A DNA stretch of 39,929 bases from Actinomycetota bacterium (GTDB lineage: Bacteria; Actinomycetota; Actinomycetes; Actinomycetales; Microbacteriaceae). Where the stretch lies: positions 1-39,929 of the forward strand of contig CANFVD010000010.1 of the NCBI GenBank assembly GCA_947450345.1, written 5' to 3'. Positions 8,772-17,273 of this stretch are shown one piece after another (position 1 is the stretch's first letter; each line of letters opens with the position of its first letter). Under the pieces are notes generated by a model that was not told the DNA's origin, ran no database searches, and worked only from the letters and a program-made list of their open reading frames with translations. The position numbers and the translations under genes are program-made.

Positions 8772-9281
8772 TCATAGGGGAACCTGCTCCTCGTGGACTC
8801 TGGCCAACACGGCAGATTTAAGCAGGGAGCGGGCGGCGACGTGGACTGTCTCTCCCAAGAGCGTTGATAAGTATTCGGCCAAGCGTGTGAGTGGGATAAG
8901 TCCAAATCGTTCGGCATCGAAGTCCACCACGATGTCGATGTCGGATTCCTCGGTGTCGGTTCCCCGCGCCACAGAACCAAACACGTAGGCATTTCGTGCG
9001 CCGTGACGCGCGAGAGCCAGATTGACCTCTCGGCGGCGGTAAAGAAGTTTGGCCATTCGAGGAGAACGGGCATCGTGTCGGCGACGCGAGGTCTTCGACG
9101 ACAACACGAGATTCGCGCCCGCCGCAGCAAGCAGGCGCTCCAACGTCACGAGAGTGGGCGTGGCGTTGCCCGACTCATAGCGCGAAAACGTTGCTTGAGA
9201 TGTGCCCGCCCGGGCAGCGTGCTCGGATTGAGAGAGCCCGGCAGAACGTCGAGCCTCGCGAATGAGCGAACCAACTTCCAT
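8772..9281 (-). CDS. HTH-nucleotidyltransferase fusion (MNT antitoxin-like regulator)
   Basis: 169 residues from the ATG at 9281. Residues about 1-55 are an XRE helix-turn-helix (LIREARRSAGLSQSEHAARA; ATFSRYESGNATPTLVTLERLL). Residues about 75-169 are a minimal nucleotidyltransferase with the signature GSVARG (102-107) and the acidic pair D114/D116 (SDIDIVVD). Stand-alone MNT proteins are antitoxins of HEPN toxins, which they inactivate by AMPylation; here the domain is fused to a DNA-binding domain. No HEPN partner is seen next to it: glmM and a membrane protein are on one side, coaA on the other. A -10 element TATAGT lies six bases before the ATG, and a perfect palindrome overlaps it. Likely an autorepressor; the enzyme activity is inferred. 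Confidence 0.85.
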   Translation of the reverse strand: MEVGSLIREARRSAGLSQSEHAARAGTSQATFSRYESGNATPTLVTLERLLAAAGANLVLSSKTSRRRHDARSPRMAKLLYRRREVNLALARHGARNAYVFGSVARGTDTEESDIDIVVDFDAERFGLIPLTRLAEYLSTLLGETVHVAARSLLKSAVLARVHEEQVPL

Positions 9282-9287
9282 GCTGCG

Positions 9288-9293
9288 ACTATA
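9288..9293 (-). promoter_or_regulatory. -10 element of the HTH-MNT gene (leaderless)
   Basis: On the minus strand TATAGT is followed by six bases and then the ATG at 9281, matching the leaderless arrangement of other genes here. Its upstream edge touches the palindrome at 9293-9308. Confidence 0.6.
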
Positions 9294-9308
9294 TATCAAA
9301 GTTGATAT
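9293..9308. promoter_or_regulatory. Palindromic operator for the HTH-MNT regulator
   Basis: ATATCAA and TTGATAT form a perfect 7-bp inverted repeat around two bases. It lies in the 33-base gap upstream of the HTH-MNT gene, between its -10 and the place of its -35. That position suits autorepression by the XRE domain. The sequence is evident; the binding partner is inferred. Confidence 0.7.
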
Positions 9309-9314
9309 GACAAC

Positions 9315-10265
9315 CTACAGCTTGCGCAGGTAGACCGTGTCGACCGTGTGGTCGCTCGCCTTGCGCAGGATGAGTCGTGCGCGTGAGCGTGTCGGGCGGA
9401 TGTTCTCCACGAGGTTGGGCTCGTTGGTGCGCTTCCAGATGGCCTGAGCCTCGGCGAGTGCCTCGTTCTCGTCCAGCGCGGCGTAGCGGTGAAAGTACGA
9501 CTCGGGATCACTGAAGGCGCTGCGCTGCAGTTCGAGGAAGCGCTCCTGATACCAGCGTTCGATGTCGCTCATGCGGGCATCCACGTAAATCGAGAAGTCG
9601 AAGAGGTCGGACAGTGCGAGGGTGCCGCCCAGTGACGGTTGCAAGACATTGAGCCCCTCGACAATCAGCACGTCGGGCCGCGCGACCTCAATGTGCTCGC
9701 CCTCGACGATGTCGTAGGTGAGGTGAGAGTAGACGGGTGCGTGCACGGCATCAGCGCCGCTCTTCACCTCGCTGACAAAACGGGTGAGGGCACGACGATC
9801 GTAGGACTCGGGGAAGCCCTTACGCTCGAGGATTCCTCGGTGTGACAACTCGGCGTTCGGCAACAGGAATCCGTCGGTGGTCACCAGCTCGACGCGGGGT
9901 GTGTCTGGCCAGCGGGACAAGAGCAGTTGCAGGAGGCGTGACACCGTTGACTTACCCACGGCCACCGAACCGGCAACGCCGATGACAAACGGCGTCACGG
10001 ATGCGGGCTTGCCGAGGAATGTGTCGGTGGCAGCCGAGAGGCTGCGCGTGGCCGCGGCGTACAGCGAGAGCAGGCGGCTCAGCGGGAGGTAGACCTCGCG
10101 CACCTCCCGCTCGTCGAGCGGATCGCCCTGACCACGCAAGGCTTCGATCTCGGCAGTGCTCAAGTCGGGTCCGTGCCCGGGCGTGAGGCCGGCCCATTCG
10201 GCGCGCGGAATCTCGACGAACGGCGTTTGGTGCAGGGGCGTAGCGCCGCCGCGCGAGGAACTCAC
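9315..10265 (-). CDS. coaA: Type I pantothenate kinase
   Basis: 316 residues from a GTG at 10265 (starting [20 protein letters not shown]). The frame is open 30 codons further up, but those residues are not like the family. Phosphorylates pantothenate, the first step of coenzyme A synthesis. The P-loop [12 protein letters not shown], the TTDGFLLPN motif, [19 protein letters not shown] and [17 protein letters not shown] identify the prokaryotic type I enzyme. Divergent from glmS with a 107-base shared promoter region. On the minus strand CAGAAT lies six bases before the GTG, a possible leaderless promoter. Confidence 0.95.
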   Translation of the reverse strand: MSSSRGGATPLHQTPFVEIPRAEWAGLTPGHGPDLSTAEIEALRGQGDPLDEREVREVYLPLSRLLSLYAAATRSLSAATDTFLGKPASVTPFVIGVAGSVAVGKSTVSRLLQLLLSRWPDTPRVELVTTDGFLLPNAELSHRGILERKGFPESYDRRALTRFVSEVKSGADAVHAPVYSHLTYDIVEGEHIEVARPDVLIVEGLNVLQPSLGGTLALSDLFDFSIYVDARMSDIERWYQERFLELQRSAFSDPESYFHRYAALDENEALAEAQAIWKRTNEPNLVENIRPTRSRARLILRKASDHTVDTVYLRKL

Positions 10266-10271
10266 GTGACC

Positions 10272-10277
10272 ATTCTG
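10272..10277 (-). promoter_or_regulatory. Possible -10 element of coaA
   Basis: CAGAAT on the minus strand, six bases before the GTG start. It is a weaker match to TANNNT than the other leaderless cases in the window. Confidence 0.35.
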
Positions 10278-10311
10278 CCCGACAAAAGTGCCGCAGTCGG
10301 AGCCGTGAAGG

Positions 10312-10338
10312 CCGACGGGCGACAACGACGCCCGTCGG
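10312..10338. other. 10-bp inverted repeat between coaA and glmS
   Basis: CCGACGGGCG and CGCCCGTCGG are perfect complements around a 7-base loop. The repeat sits in the divergent promoter region, about 22 bases upstream of the glmS -10. It could be an operator or part of an RNA hairpin; function unknown. Confidence 0.5.
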
Positions 10339-10359
10339 GGCAGAAACCCGCTCAACGCC

Positions 10360-10365
10360 TAGACT
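10360..10365 (+). promoter_or_regulatory. -10 element of glmS (leaderless)
   Basis: TAGACT seven bases before the glmS ATG; transcription would begin at or next to the start codon. This argues against a glmS ribozyme-type leader here, since there is no room for one. Confidence 0.5.
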
Positions 10366-10372
10366 TATCAGC

Positions 10373-12223
10373 ATGTGTGGAATCGTTGGCTACGTCGGAG
10401 ACAAGGGCACGGTTGACGTGCTCATTTCCGGCCTGAAGCGGCAGGAATACCGCGGCTACGACTCCGCGGGCATCGCTGTGATTACCCACGACGGCCACAT
10501 TTCGAGCGCCAAGAAGGCGGGCAAACTCCAAGCGCTGGTTGACGAGTTGGCTGTTCGACCGGTTGCCGCCGGGGCAACGGGCATCGGGCACACGCGCTGG
10601 GCCACGCACGGCGCCCCGATTGATGCGAACGCGCATCCGCACCTGGCCGACGGCGGCAAGCTGGCGCTGATCCACAACGGAATCATTGAGAATTACGCTG
10701 AGATTCGCGACGAGATGCTGGCGGCTGGCCACGAATTTGTGAGCGAGACCGACACCGAGGTGGCCGCTGTTCTGGTGGGTCACCTCGTGAACTCCACGGG
10801 TGATCTGCGCACGGCATTCGCGCAGGCCGTCAACCGGCTCCAGGGCGCGTTCACGCTGCTTGCCCTGCACGTCGACGAACCGGGTCTGATTGTGGCTGCG
10901 CGCCACAACTCCCCGCTCATCGTGGGCTTTGGCGACGGCGAGAATTTCTTGGGCTCGGACGTGGCCGCGTTTGTGGCACACACGCACCGGGCGGCCGCCG
11001 TGGGCCAAGACCAGATTGTCGCCCTCACCGCCGACTCCGTAACGGTCACCGACTTCGCGGGCAACCCCGCCAGCCTTGAGGAGTTTGAGGTGGCCTGGGA
11101 TGCCTCGGCCAGCGACAAGGGCGGCTGGCCCAGCTTCATGGCCAAAGAGATTTCCGAAAACCCGGATGCGGTGGCCAACACCACGCGCGGCCGCGTGGTG
11201 GACGGATCGGTCACCATTCCCGAACTGACCGAGCTGGGCGACGACTACCTGCGTGGTGTCTCTCGGATCATCGTCGTGGCCTGTGGCACGGCCTCCTATG
11301 CCGGCCTCGTCGGCGCCTACGCCATCGAACAGTGGGCGCGGATCCCCGTTGATGTGCAACTGAGCCACGAGTTCCGCTATCGCGAGCCGGTGATTTCGGC
11401 CGACACCCTGGTGGTCTCCATCAGTCAGTCGGGCGAAACCATGGACACGCTCATGGCGGTCAAGTACGCCAGCGAGCACGGCGCCAAAACCCTGTCCATC
11501 TGTAACACGCAGGGCGCCACCATTCCTCGCGAGTCGGATGCGGTGATTTACACGCACGCCGGCCCCGAGGTAGCGGTCGCGTCAACCAAAGCCTTCGTGG
11601 CACAGATCACCGCGCTTTACCTGTTGGGATTGCACGCAGCTCGCGTACGAGGAACTCTCGACGCGACCGAACTGGCGCGCAACGCCGCCGAGTTGGAGGC
11701 CATTCCCGCCAAGCTGGAACAGGTGCTGCTCACCGGCAGCACCGTGGCCCAGCTGGCCAAGTGGATGAGTGATACACCGGCCGTGCTGTTCCTGGGTCGT
11801 CACGTGGGCTTTCCCATAGCGCTCGAGGGCGCTCTCAAGCTCAAGGAGCTCGCCTACATTCACGCCGAAGGATTTGCCGCGGGTGAACTCAAGCACGGAC
11901 CCATCGCGCTCATCGACCACGGCCAGCCGGTTTTTGTCATCGTGCCGAGCCCCCGCAAATCCGAGGTGATTCACGCCAAGGTCATCTCGAACATTCAGGA
12001 GATTCGCGCGCGCGGCGCCCGCATCATTGCTATCGCCGAACAGGGCGACGCGGCAGTTCTGCCCTACGCGGACGAGGTCATTCAGATTCCCTTGGCCGAT
12101 CCACTCTTCGAGCCGTTCCTTGCCGTGCTGCCCCTGCAAATGTTTGCCATGGAGCTCGCGCACGCCAAGGGGCTCGACGTTGACCAGCCGCGCAACCTGG
12201 CCAAATCGGTGACGGTCGAGTAG
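10373..12223 (+). CDS. glmS: Glutamine-fructose-6-phosphate aminotransferase (isomerising)
   Basis: 616 residues. Makes glucosamine-6-phosphate from fructose-6-phosphate and glutamine. The N-terminal glutaminase domain starts at catalytic Cys2 (MCGIVGYVG) and holds GHTRWATHG and HNGIIENY. Two SIS sugar-isomerase domains follow (VACGTASYAGLVGAYAIEQW and SISQSGETMDT; then FLGRHVGFPIALEGALKLKE and HAEGFAAGELKHGPIALID), ending in LAKSVTVE. All parts are intact. A probable leaderless transcript; acpS starts three bases after the stop, so an operon with acpS-alr-tsaE-tsaB-rimI-tsaD is likely. Confidence 0.97.
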   Translation: MCGIVGYVGDKGTVDVLISGLKRQEYRGYDSAGIAVITHDGHISSAKKAGKLQALVDELAVRPVAAGATGIGHTRWATHGAPIDANAHPHLADGGKLALIHNGIIENYAEIRDEMLAAGHEFVSETDTEVAAVLVGHLVNSTGDLRTAFAQAVNRLQGAFTLLALHVDEPGLIVAARHNSPLIVGFGDGENFLGSDVAAFVAHTHRAAAVGQDQIVALTADSVTVTDFAGNPASLEEFEVAWDASASDKGGWPSFMAKEISENPDAVANTTRGRVVDGSVTIPELTELGDDYLRGVSRIIVVACGTASYAGLVGAYAIEQWARIPVDVQLSHEFRYREPVISADTLVVSISQSGETMDTLMAVKYASEHGAKTLSICNTQGATIPRESDAVIYTHAGPEVAVASTKAFVAQITALYLLGLHAARVRGTLDATELARNAAELEAIPAKLEQVLLTGSTVAQLAKWMSDTPAVLFLGRHVGFPIALEGALKLKELAYIHAEGFAAGELKHGPIALIDHGQPVFVIVPSPRKSEVIHAKVISNIQEIRARGARIIAIAEQGDAAVLPYADEVIQIPLADPLFEPFLAVLPLQMFAMELAHAKGLDVDQPRNLAKSVTVE

Positions 12224-12226
12224 TTC

Positions 12227-12586
12227 ATGATTGTGGGCATCGGCGTCGACATCGTGGATGTGGAGCGGTTCGAGCGTGCTGTCACTCGCACACCGCGACT
12301 GGTTGAACGACTCTTCACGCCTGGCGAACGTCAGAACTCGATGCGTTCGCTCGCCGTGCGCTTTGCCGCAAAAGAAGCGTTCATTAAGGCGATGGGCGGC
12401 TCGGGGGAGTCGTCGTGGCAAGACATGGAGGTGGTGTCGGCGCCGTCGCGTGCGCCCCGCCTCACCCTCTCCGGACGTGCCGCCACGCTGGCCGCCGGTA
12501 ACGGCGTCACAAACCTGCAACTCTCGTTGGCTCACGACGGTGGTTCGGCCATCGCGTTCGTCGTGGCGGAGGGAGGTGCCCAGTGA
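12227..12586 (+). CDS. acpS: Holo-[acyl-carrier-protein] synthase
   Basis: 119 residues. Transfers 4'-phosphopantetheine from CoA to acyl carrier protein. GIGVDIVDVERFE near the N-terminus (metal-binding Asp), RFAAKEAFIKAMG with the catalytic/metal Glu, and LSLAHDGGSAIAFVVAE at the end are the family motifs. It is packed between glmS (3-base gap) and alr (4-base overlap). Confidence 0.94.
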   Translation: MIVGIGVDIVDVERFERAVTRTPRLVERLFTPGERQNSMRSLAVRFAAKEAFIKAMGGSGESSWQDMEVVSAPSRAPRLTLSGRAATLAAGNGVTNLQLSLAHDGGSAIAFVVAEGGAQ

Positions 12587-13707
12587 TTGGTCCCGAGTTT
12601 CGCGAGATTCAGATTGACCTCGGTGCCCTGCGTCGTAACGTCAGCCACCTCAAGACCGTGATCGGCGTTCAGCACCTCATGATTGTGGTCAAGGCCGACG
12701 CCTACGGACACGGCATGGTTCCGTGCGCTCGCACGGCCGTGGATGCCGGTGCCGACTGGTTGGGTGTGGCCGACGTGCAGGAGGCGCTCATGTTGCGTCA
12801 GGCGGGTATTCAGGTTCCGATTCTGGCGTGGCTGCATTCGTCGCGCGACGACTTTCAGGAGGCGCTGGCCAATCGCGTGACCATTGGCGTTTCCTCGCTG
12901 GCCCAGCTGGATGACGTTGCCAACGCGTCGTATGCGTGGACGGACGGACCCGCACCCATCCACCTCAAGCTCGACACCGGGCTCAGCCGAAACGGCATTG
13001 CCCCCGAAGAGTGGCGCAAGGTTTTTGAGCGGGCTCAGTATCACGAGGGCGACGGCGCGATTGTCGTCGAGGGCATCTTCAGCCACCTCGCCGGCGCGGG
13101 TCCTCAGGCCGACCTCTCCCAACACGTGCTTTTCGAGGAGGGCATCGCCCACGCGCGCGATGCGGGACTCAACCCCAGCATCATCCACATCGCAGCCACG
13201 GCCACCGCGCTCACGTCCACATCGATGCGCTACAACATGGTGCGGGTCGGAATTGGCGCCTACGGCGTCTCGCCGGATGACACCACGCCGGTTGCCGATC
13301 TCGGCCTGACGCCCGTGATGACCGTGCGATCGCGCGTGGCCGCTGTGCGTAAGGTTCCCGCCGGTGTGGGAGTCTCCTACGAATACGACTACGTGACGCC
13401 GCAGGCCACAACCCTGGCTCTGGTGCCGTTGGGCTACGCCGAGGGAATCCCGCGTTCGGCATCCAATTCCGCACCGGTCAACGTTGCGGGTCAGGTGCGC
13501 ACAATCTCGGGGCGGGTCGCGATGGATCAGTTCATCGTTGACATGGGCAGCGAATGGGTCACCGTGGGCGATCCCGTTGTGGTCTTTGGCGATCCCAAGC
13601 GTGGTCATCCGAGCGCTTCCGATTTTGCGCGCGCGTGCGGGACCATCGGCTACGAGATTGTGACGCGCATGGGCGGTCGCTGCGTTCGCGTTTACGTGGA
13701 GCTGTAG
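12583..13707 (+). CDS. alr: Alanine racemase
   Basis: 374 residues. PLP enzyme making D-alanine for peptidoglycan. PLP-binding lysine K37 lies in MIVVKADAYGHG; the second catalytic base is probably Y266 (GVGVSYEY). Further motifs are IHLKLDTGLSRNG, GIFSHLA, MVRVGIGAYG and GRVAMDQFIVD. The GTG start overlaps the acpS stop, and its own stop overlaps the GTG of tsaE, a run of translationally coupled genes. Confidence 0.95.
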   Translation: MIGPEFREIQIDLGALRRNVSHLKTVIGVQHLMIVVKADAYGHGMVPCARTAVDAGADWLGVADVQEALMLRQAGIQVPILAWLHSSRDDFQEALANRVTIGVSSLAQLDDVANASYAWTDGPAPIHLKLDTGLSRNGIAPEEWRKVFERAQYHEGDGAIVVEGIFSHLAGAGPQADLSQHVLFEEGIAHARDAGLNPSIIHIAATATALTSTSMRYNMVRVGIGAYGVSPDDTTPVADLGLTPVMTVRSRVAAVRKVPAGVGVSYEYDYVTPQATTLALVPLGYAEGIPRSASNSAPVNVAGQVRTISGRVAMDQFIVDMGSEWVTVGDPVVVFGDPKRGHPSASDFARACGTIGYEIVTRMGGRCVRVYVEL

Positions 13708-14216
13708 TGACCGAGGTCAACCTCACGGTGGCCACTCCCGAGGCGATGAACGAGCTGGGTCGTCGGGTGGCGGCGGAGCTTCGCGCGGGTGACGTCATTG
13801 TGCTCACGGGTGATCTGGGCGCCGGCAAGACCACGCTCACGCGCGGACTCGGCGAAGCACTCGGCGTGCGTGGTGCCGTCACGTCACCCACCTTCGTCAT
13901 TGCTCGCACCCACCCGCGCGACTCCGGCGGCGCTCCTCTCGTGCACGTGGACGCCTATCGGCTGACCGACCCGTTGGAACTCGACGACCTCGATATCGAT
14001 TTCGCCGGGTCCATCGTGGTCGTTGAGTGGGGCAGGGGAATGGTTGAGCCGCTGGCGCCACAGCGCCTTGAGATTGACATTGATCGCCCGCACGGCGCCC
14101 GCGATGAGGCCGGGATTCATTCCTCAGGCGCTGACCCTGACATCGAATCGGATGTCGAACCCCGCACGGTGACGCTGCGATCCGTGGGCGAACGATGGGC
14201 GGGTGTGACGTGGTGA
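13707..14216 (+). CDS. tsaE: tRNA t6A biosynthesis ATPase TsaE
   Basis: 169 residues from a GTG at 13707 that shares its first base with the alr stop codon; the longer open frame upstream lies inside alr. The Walker A motif GDLGAGKTT is at residues 35-43; SPTFVIARTH and HVDAYRL follow, and VVEWGRG is the end of the fold. TsaE works with TsaB and TsaD in threonylcarbamoyl transfer to A37 of ANN-decoding tRNAs. An extra acidic stretch (EAGIHSSGADPDIESDVEP) near the end looks like a lineage insert. Confidence 0.94.
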   Translation: MTEVNLTVATPEAMNELGRRVAAELRAGDVIVLTGDLGAGKTTLTRGLGEALGVRGAVTSPTFVIARTHPRDSGGAPLVHVDAYRLTDPLELDDLDIDFAGSIVVVEWGRGMVEPLAPQRLEIDIDRPHGARDEAGIHSSGADPDIESDVEPRTVTLRSVGERWAGVTW

Positions 14217-14836
14217 TTCTGGCTATTGATACGTCGGCGGGAACGAGCGTTGCTGTGGTTTCGCTCGACGGCGAGGTCCTAGCCCAGCGTGAGACGTCCG
14301 ACACGATGCGTCACGCCGAGGTGGTGGGTTGGGCGATTGCCGGTGTACTGGCCGACGCGGGAATCTCGTCAACCGAAGTCACGCTCGTTGCCGGCGGGGT
14401 GGGGCCCGGCCCCTTCACCGGACTGCGCGTGGGCCTTGCCGCGGCCGTGGCCTTCGCGACGGCGCGAGACATCCCCCTGTTGCCCACCGTGAGCCACGAT
14501 GCGATTGCGCGCGGGTACTACGACGAGCACGGGCCGGACGCGTTTGCCACGGGTCTTCGCGTGGTCACGGATGCGCGACGCAAAGAGGTCTACTGGTCGG
14601 AGTTTGCTGGTTTCGTCGACGGCGTGCCCGTGCGCATCGAGGGTCCCGCGGTGGCGAAGCCGGAGAACCTAGCGGCCGCTCCCGTTCAGATTGATGCCAC
14701 CGCAGTGTCAGCTGTCGACCTGGCCCTGGTTGCCCTGGCGGAGCGCGCGGCGGGAGTCTCGCGCGCCTTCGATCCGCTGTACCTGCGTTCTCCCGATGTC
14801 ACGATGTCTACTGGACCCAAGCGAGTTGTGCAGTGA
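14213..14836 (+). CDS. tsaB: tRNA t6A biosynthesis protein TsaB
   Basis: 207 residues from a GTG at 14213 that overlaps the tsaE stop by four bases; in-frame starts slightly upstream (14195, 14210) are possible. The first lobe is the ASKHA-like fold (ILAIDTSAGTSVAVVSLDGE), with GGVGPGPFTGLRVGLAAAVAFA as the second hallmark. TsaB is a catalytically inactive TsaD paralogue that dimerises with TsaD. Partner genes tsaE and tsaD lie on both sides. Confidence 0.94.
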   Translation: MILAIDTSAGTSVAVVSLDGEVLAQRETSDTMRHAEVVGWAIAGVLADAGISSTEVTLVAGGVGPGPFTGLRVGLAAAVAFATARDIPLLPTVSHDAIARGYYDEHGPDAFATGLRVVTDARRKEVYWSEFAGFVDGVPVRIEGPAVAKPENLAAAPVQIDATAVSAVDLALVALAERAAGVSRAFDPLYLRSPDVTMSTGPKRVVQ

Positions 14837-15354
14837 GCGGCCTCGCCACCGTGCGCGATGTTCGCGTTGACGACGATCTCGATGCCGTGATGGCTCTGGA
14901 GACGAGCATCTTTGGGTCTGACGCGTGGCATCGCGAGATGATGCGCGCCGAGATGATCAACCCCAATTGCCGCTACCTCGTGGCCGAGCTCACAAACGCG
15001 CCCGTCGTCGTGGGGTATGCCGGCCTGCTGTGTCCCCCGGGCTCCGGCGACGGAGACATCCAAACGATTGCTGTCTCGCCCGAGATGCGCGGGCAGGGCC
15101 TCGGCCGCGAAATGATGACGGAACTCCTTGCCGAGGCGCAACGTCGCGCGGCAACGCGCGTATTTCTCGAGGTGCGTGCTGACAACGCCGTTGCCCAGGC
15201 GCTGTATCGCGACCTCGGCTTCATCCCCGTGGGCGTGCGTGCGGGCTACTACCAGCCGGATGACGTGGACGCCGTCATGATGCGCTGGGACCTCGGCCCC
15301 TCCGGACGGCCGGGCAGCCAATCGCCGGGCGACGAGATGGAGGGCGCGTGTTGA
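14833..15354 (+). CDS. rimI: Ribosomal protein alanine N-acetyltransferase (GNAT family)
   Basis: 173 residues, GTG start overlapping the tsaB stop. GNAT fold with the acetyl-CoA motif [19 protein letters not shown] and the RimI-type C-terminal part [30 protein letters not shown]. RimI acetylates the N-terminus of ribosomal protein bS18 in E. coli; actinobacterial versions may have wider targets. The place between tsaB and tsaD is the common bacterial arrangement and the main reason for the specific name. Confidence 0.9.
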   Translation: MSGLATVRDVRVDDDLDAVMALETSIFGSDAWHREMMRAEMINPNCRYLVAELTNAPVVVGYAGLLCPPGSGDGDIQTIAVSPEMRGQGLGREMMTELLAEAQRRAATRVFLEVRADNAVAQALYRDLGFIPVGVRAGYYQPDDVDAVMMRWDLGPSGRPGSQSPGDEMEGAC

Positions 15355-16439
15355 GCCCCCGCGACGGCTGGTTGCCCGAGGTGGCCAATCGCACGGATCC
15401 CGTGGTGCTCGGTATTGAGTCGAGCTGCGACGAAACGGGCGTGGGTATCGTGCGCGGCCGGCAGCTGCTGGCCAACGTGATTTCGTCGTCGATGGAGCAG
15501 CACGCGCGTTACGGCGGAGTGGTTCCCGAAGTGGCTGCCCGAGCGCACCTCGAAGCCCTCCAGCCCGCGATTCGCGAGGCCGTGGCGACAGCGGGAGTCT
15601 CGCTCGCCGACATCGACGCGATTGCCGTGGCCAGCGGACCGGGCCTCGCCGGCGCGCTCATGGTGGGCATCGGGGCCGCCAAGGCGCTCGCCGTTGCGCT
15701 GAACACACCCATTTATGCGGTGAATCACTTGGTGGGACACGTGGGCGCCGATGTGTTGGGTCCCGAGGGGCCGTTCGAGATGCCGGCTATCGCCTTGCTC
15801 GTTTCTGGCGGTCACACCTCTCTTCTTCGAGTGCGCAACATGGTGAGCGATGTGGAGCTGCTCGGCGAGACCATCGACGACGCTGCGGGCGAGGCGTTTG
15901 ACAAGGTGGCTCGCATTCTCGGTCTGCCCTATCCCGGTGGCCCCGAGATCGATCGGCTCGCCGCCGAGGGTGATCCCAACGCCATCCGTTTTCCTCGCGG
16001 ACTCACCCTGCCCAAAGACATGGCGGCGCACCGCTACGACTTCTCGTTCTCGGGTCTCAAAACGTCGGTGGCGCGCTGGGTGGAGATTCGACGGGATGCC
16101 GGTGAGCCCATTCCCGCGGGAGACGTGGCGGCCAGTTTTCGCGAAGCCGTCGTTGATGTGCTCACCGCCAAGGCCATCGCCGCGTGCGTGGATCTCGGCA
16201 TGCCTCGCTTGCTCCTGGGCGGGGGAGTCACCGCCAATCGCCGCTTACGCGAGGTCGCGCAGCAGCGAGCAGACGCGGCGGGAATCGACCTGCGCATCCC
16301 GGAATTTAGCCTCTGCACCGACAACGGCGCCATGATTGCCGCGCTGGGCGCCGAGCTGATTATGGCGGGGCACGGCGCTTCGTCGCTGGACTTTGGGGCC
16401 GACTCTACGCTGCCCGCGACCCACGTTCAGGTTCAGTAA
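15348..16439 (+). CDS. tsaD: tRNA t6A transferase subunit TsaD
   Basis: 363 residues, GTG start, overlapping rimI by seven bases. The iron/metal-binding histidines are H127 and H131 (NHLVGH) with an aspartate in [10 protein letters not shown] near the C-terminus. [15 protein letters not shown] near residue 21 and [20 protein letters not shown] are the other signatures; the adenine-binding glycine-rich loop is [15 protein letters not shown]. TsaD transfers the threonylcarbamoyl group to tRNA A37. End of the glmS-tsaD gene run. Confidence 0.96.
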   Translation: MLSPRDGWLPEVANRTDPVVLGIESSCDETGVGIVRGRQLLANVISSSMEQHARYGGVVPEVAARAHLEALQPAIREAVATAGVSLADIDAIAVASGPGLAGALMVGIGAAKALAVALNTPIYAVNHLVGHVGADVLGPEGPFEMPAIALLVSGGHTSLLRVRNMVSDVELLGETIDDAAGEAFDKVARILGLPYPGGPEIDRLAAEGDPNAIRFPRGLTLPKDMAAHRYDFSFSGLKTSVARWVEIRRDAGEPIPAGDVAASFREAVVDVLTAKAIAACVDLGMPRLLLGGGVTANRRLREVAQQRADAAGIDLRIPEFSLCTDNGAMIAALGAELIMAGHGASSLDFGADSTLPATHVQVQ

Positions 16440-16478
16440 CAGCCAAGAGAACGCTTGTCGAAGATTGTGCCAACACGG

Positions 16479-16507
16479 TTGACACTCTGCTTTTCCCCTG
16501 CCAAAGT
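16479..16507 (+). promoter_or_regulatory. Candidate promoter of the first DUF4190 gene
   Basis: TTGACA at 16479-16484 and CAAAGT at 16502-16507, 17 bases apart. The -35 is perfect, the -10 weak. Leader of about 40 bases with AAAGGAAAG as ribosome binding site. Confidence 0.45.
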
Positions 16508-16554
16508 GTGGGCGTGGTGGTACTTGTCTTCACCACAGAAACGAAAGGAAAGTC

Positions 16555-16875
16555 ATGTCTAGTGCAACTCCCGTAGCAAAGACCAACACTCTCAGCATTG
16601 TGGGAATGGTTCTGTCGCTGTTTGGTTTGCTCAACGTCATTTCGTGGGGATGGTTTACGTTTGGTTTCGCTGGAGCATTCAGCATCGCCGGCGTGATCTG
16701 CAGCCACATTGCCATGAAGCAGATCAAGGAGCGTGGCGAGGGTGGTCGTCAGCTGGCACTCACCGGTGTTATCACCGGTTGGGTCGGCATCGGACTCACC
16801 GTCCTCCAGTTCATCATTGGAATTGTGGCCGTGATAGCGCTGGCCGCTGCCGGCTCCGCATCGGGCTCGATGTAA
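16555..16875 (+). CDS. DUF4190-type membrane protein 1
   Basis: 106 residues, ATG after AAAGGAAAG. Two hydrophobic segments (about residues 13-47 and 66-98) flank the cytoplasmic hallmark ICSHIAMKQIKERGEGGRQLALTGVITGW, as in DUF4190 proteins (the conserved H-x-A-x-x-x-I and the Gly-Glu turn are seen). These proteins are common in actinobacterial membranes; function unknown. The next gene is a diverged copy. A terminator follows. Confidence 0.8.
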   Translation: MSSATPVAKTNTLSIVGMVLSLFGLLNVISWGWFTFGFAGAFSIAGVICSHIAMKQIKERGEGGRQLALTGVITGWVGIGLTVLQFIIGIVAVIALAAAGSASGSM

Positions 16876-16890
16876 GCATCGGCTCTTCAG

Positions 16891-16919
16891 AACGCCCGTC
16901 AGAAATGGCGGGCGTTTTG
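16891..16919 (+). terminator. Intrinsic terminator after DUF4190 gene 1
   Basis: AACGCCCG and CGGGCGTT form an 8-bp stem around a 10-base loop, followed by a short T run. Confidence 0.7.
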
Positions 16920-16937
16920 TGTGTCGCCGACCGGCCA

Positions 16938-16943
16938 TAGGCT
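16938..16943 (+). promoter_or_regulatory. -10 element of DUF4190 gene 2 (leaderless)
   Basis: TAGGCT six bases before the ATG at 16950, directly after the terminator of the preceding gene. Confidence 0.55.
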
Positions 16944-16949
16944 TGTCAC

Positions 16950-17273
16950 ATGACGAATACTCCTGCAACCAAGACCAGCACCAGCACCATCTCCACCTCG
17001 CCGCTCAACACCATGGCGCTCGTCGGGTTCATCCTGAGCGTGTCGGGCGTAGCGACCGGCATCACGATCATCCCCGGAATTGTGCTCAGCCACATCGGCT
17101 TCAGCCAGATCAAGCGAACCGGTGAATCGGGCCGTGGCTTTGCCGTTGCGGGCCTTGTTGTGGGCTACTGTCTCCTGGGCCTGTCGGTGCTGGCCGTTTT
17201 CTTCGTTCTTCTGTTCCTTGTTCTGATTCCGCTTATTGCCGTCGGTAGCCTCAAGTACGCCAACGTCTCTTAA
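16950..17273 (+). CDS. DUF4190-type membrane protein 2
   Basis: 107 residues with a Thr/Ser-rich start and two membrane segments (about 26-50 and 70-100). Between them is LSHIGFSQIKRTGESGRGFAVAGLVVGY, the DUF4190 hallmark. It is a paralogue of the protein 75 bases upstream. Its stop codon overlaps the stop of the converging methyltransferase gene by four bases (17270-17273), so no terminator fits between them. Function unknown. Confidence 0.8.
   Translation: MTNTPATKTSTSTISTSPLNTMALVGFILSVSGVATGITIIPGIVLSHIGFSQIKRTGESGRGFAVAGLVVGYCLLGLSVLAVFFVLLFLVLIPLIAVGSLKYANVS

Noticed and set aside
10266-10372. glmS ribozyme-type leader
   Set aside because: The -10 element is seven bases from the glmS ATG and the whole gap is only 107 bases and shared with coaA.
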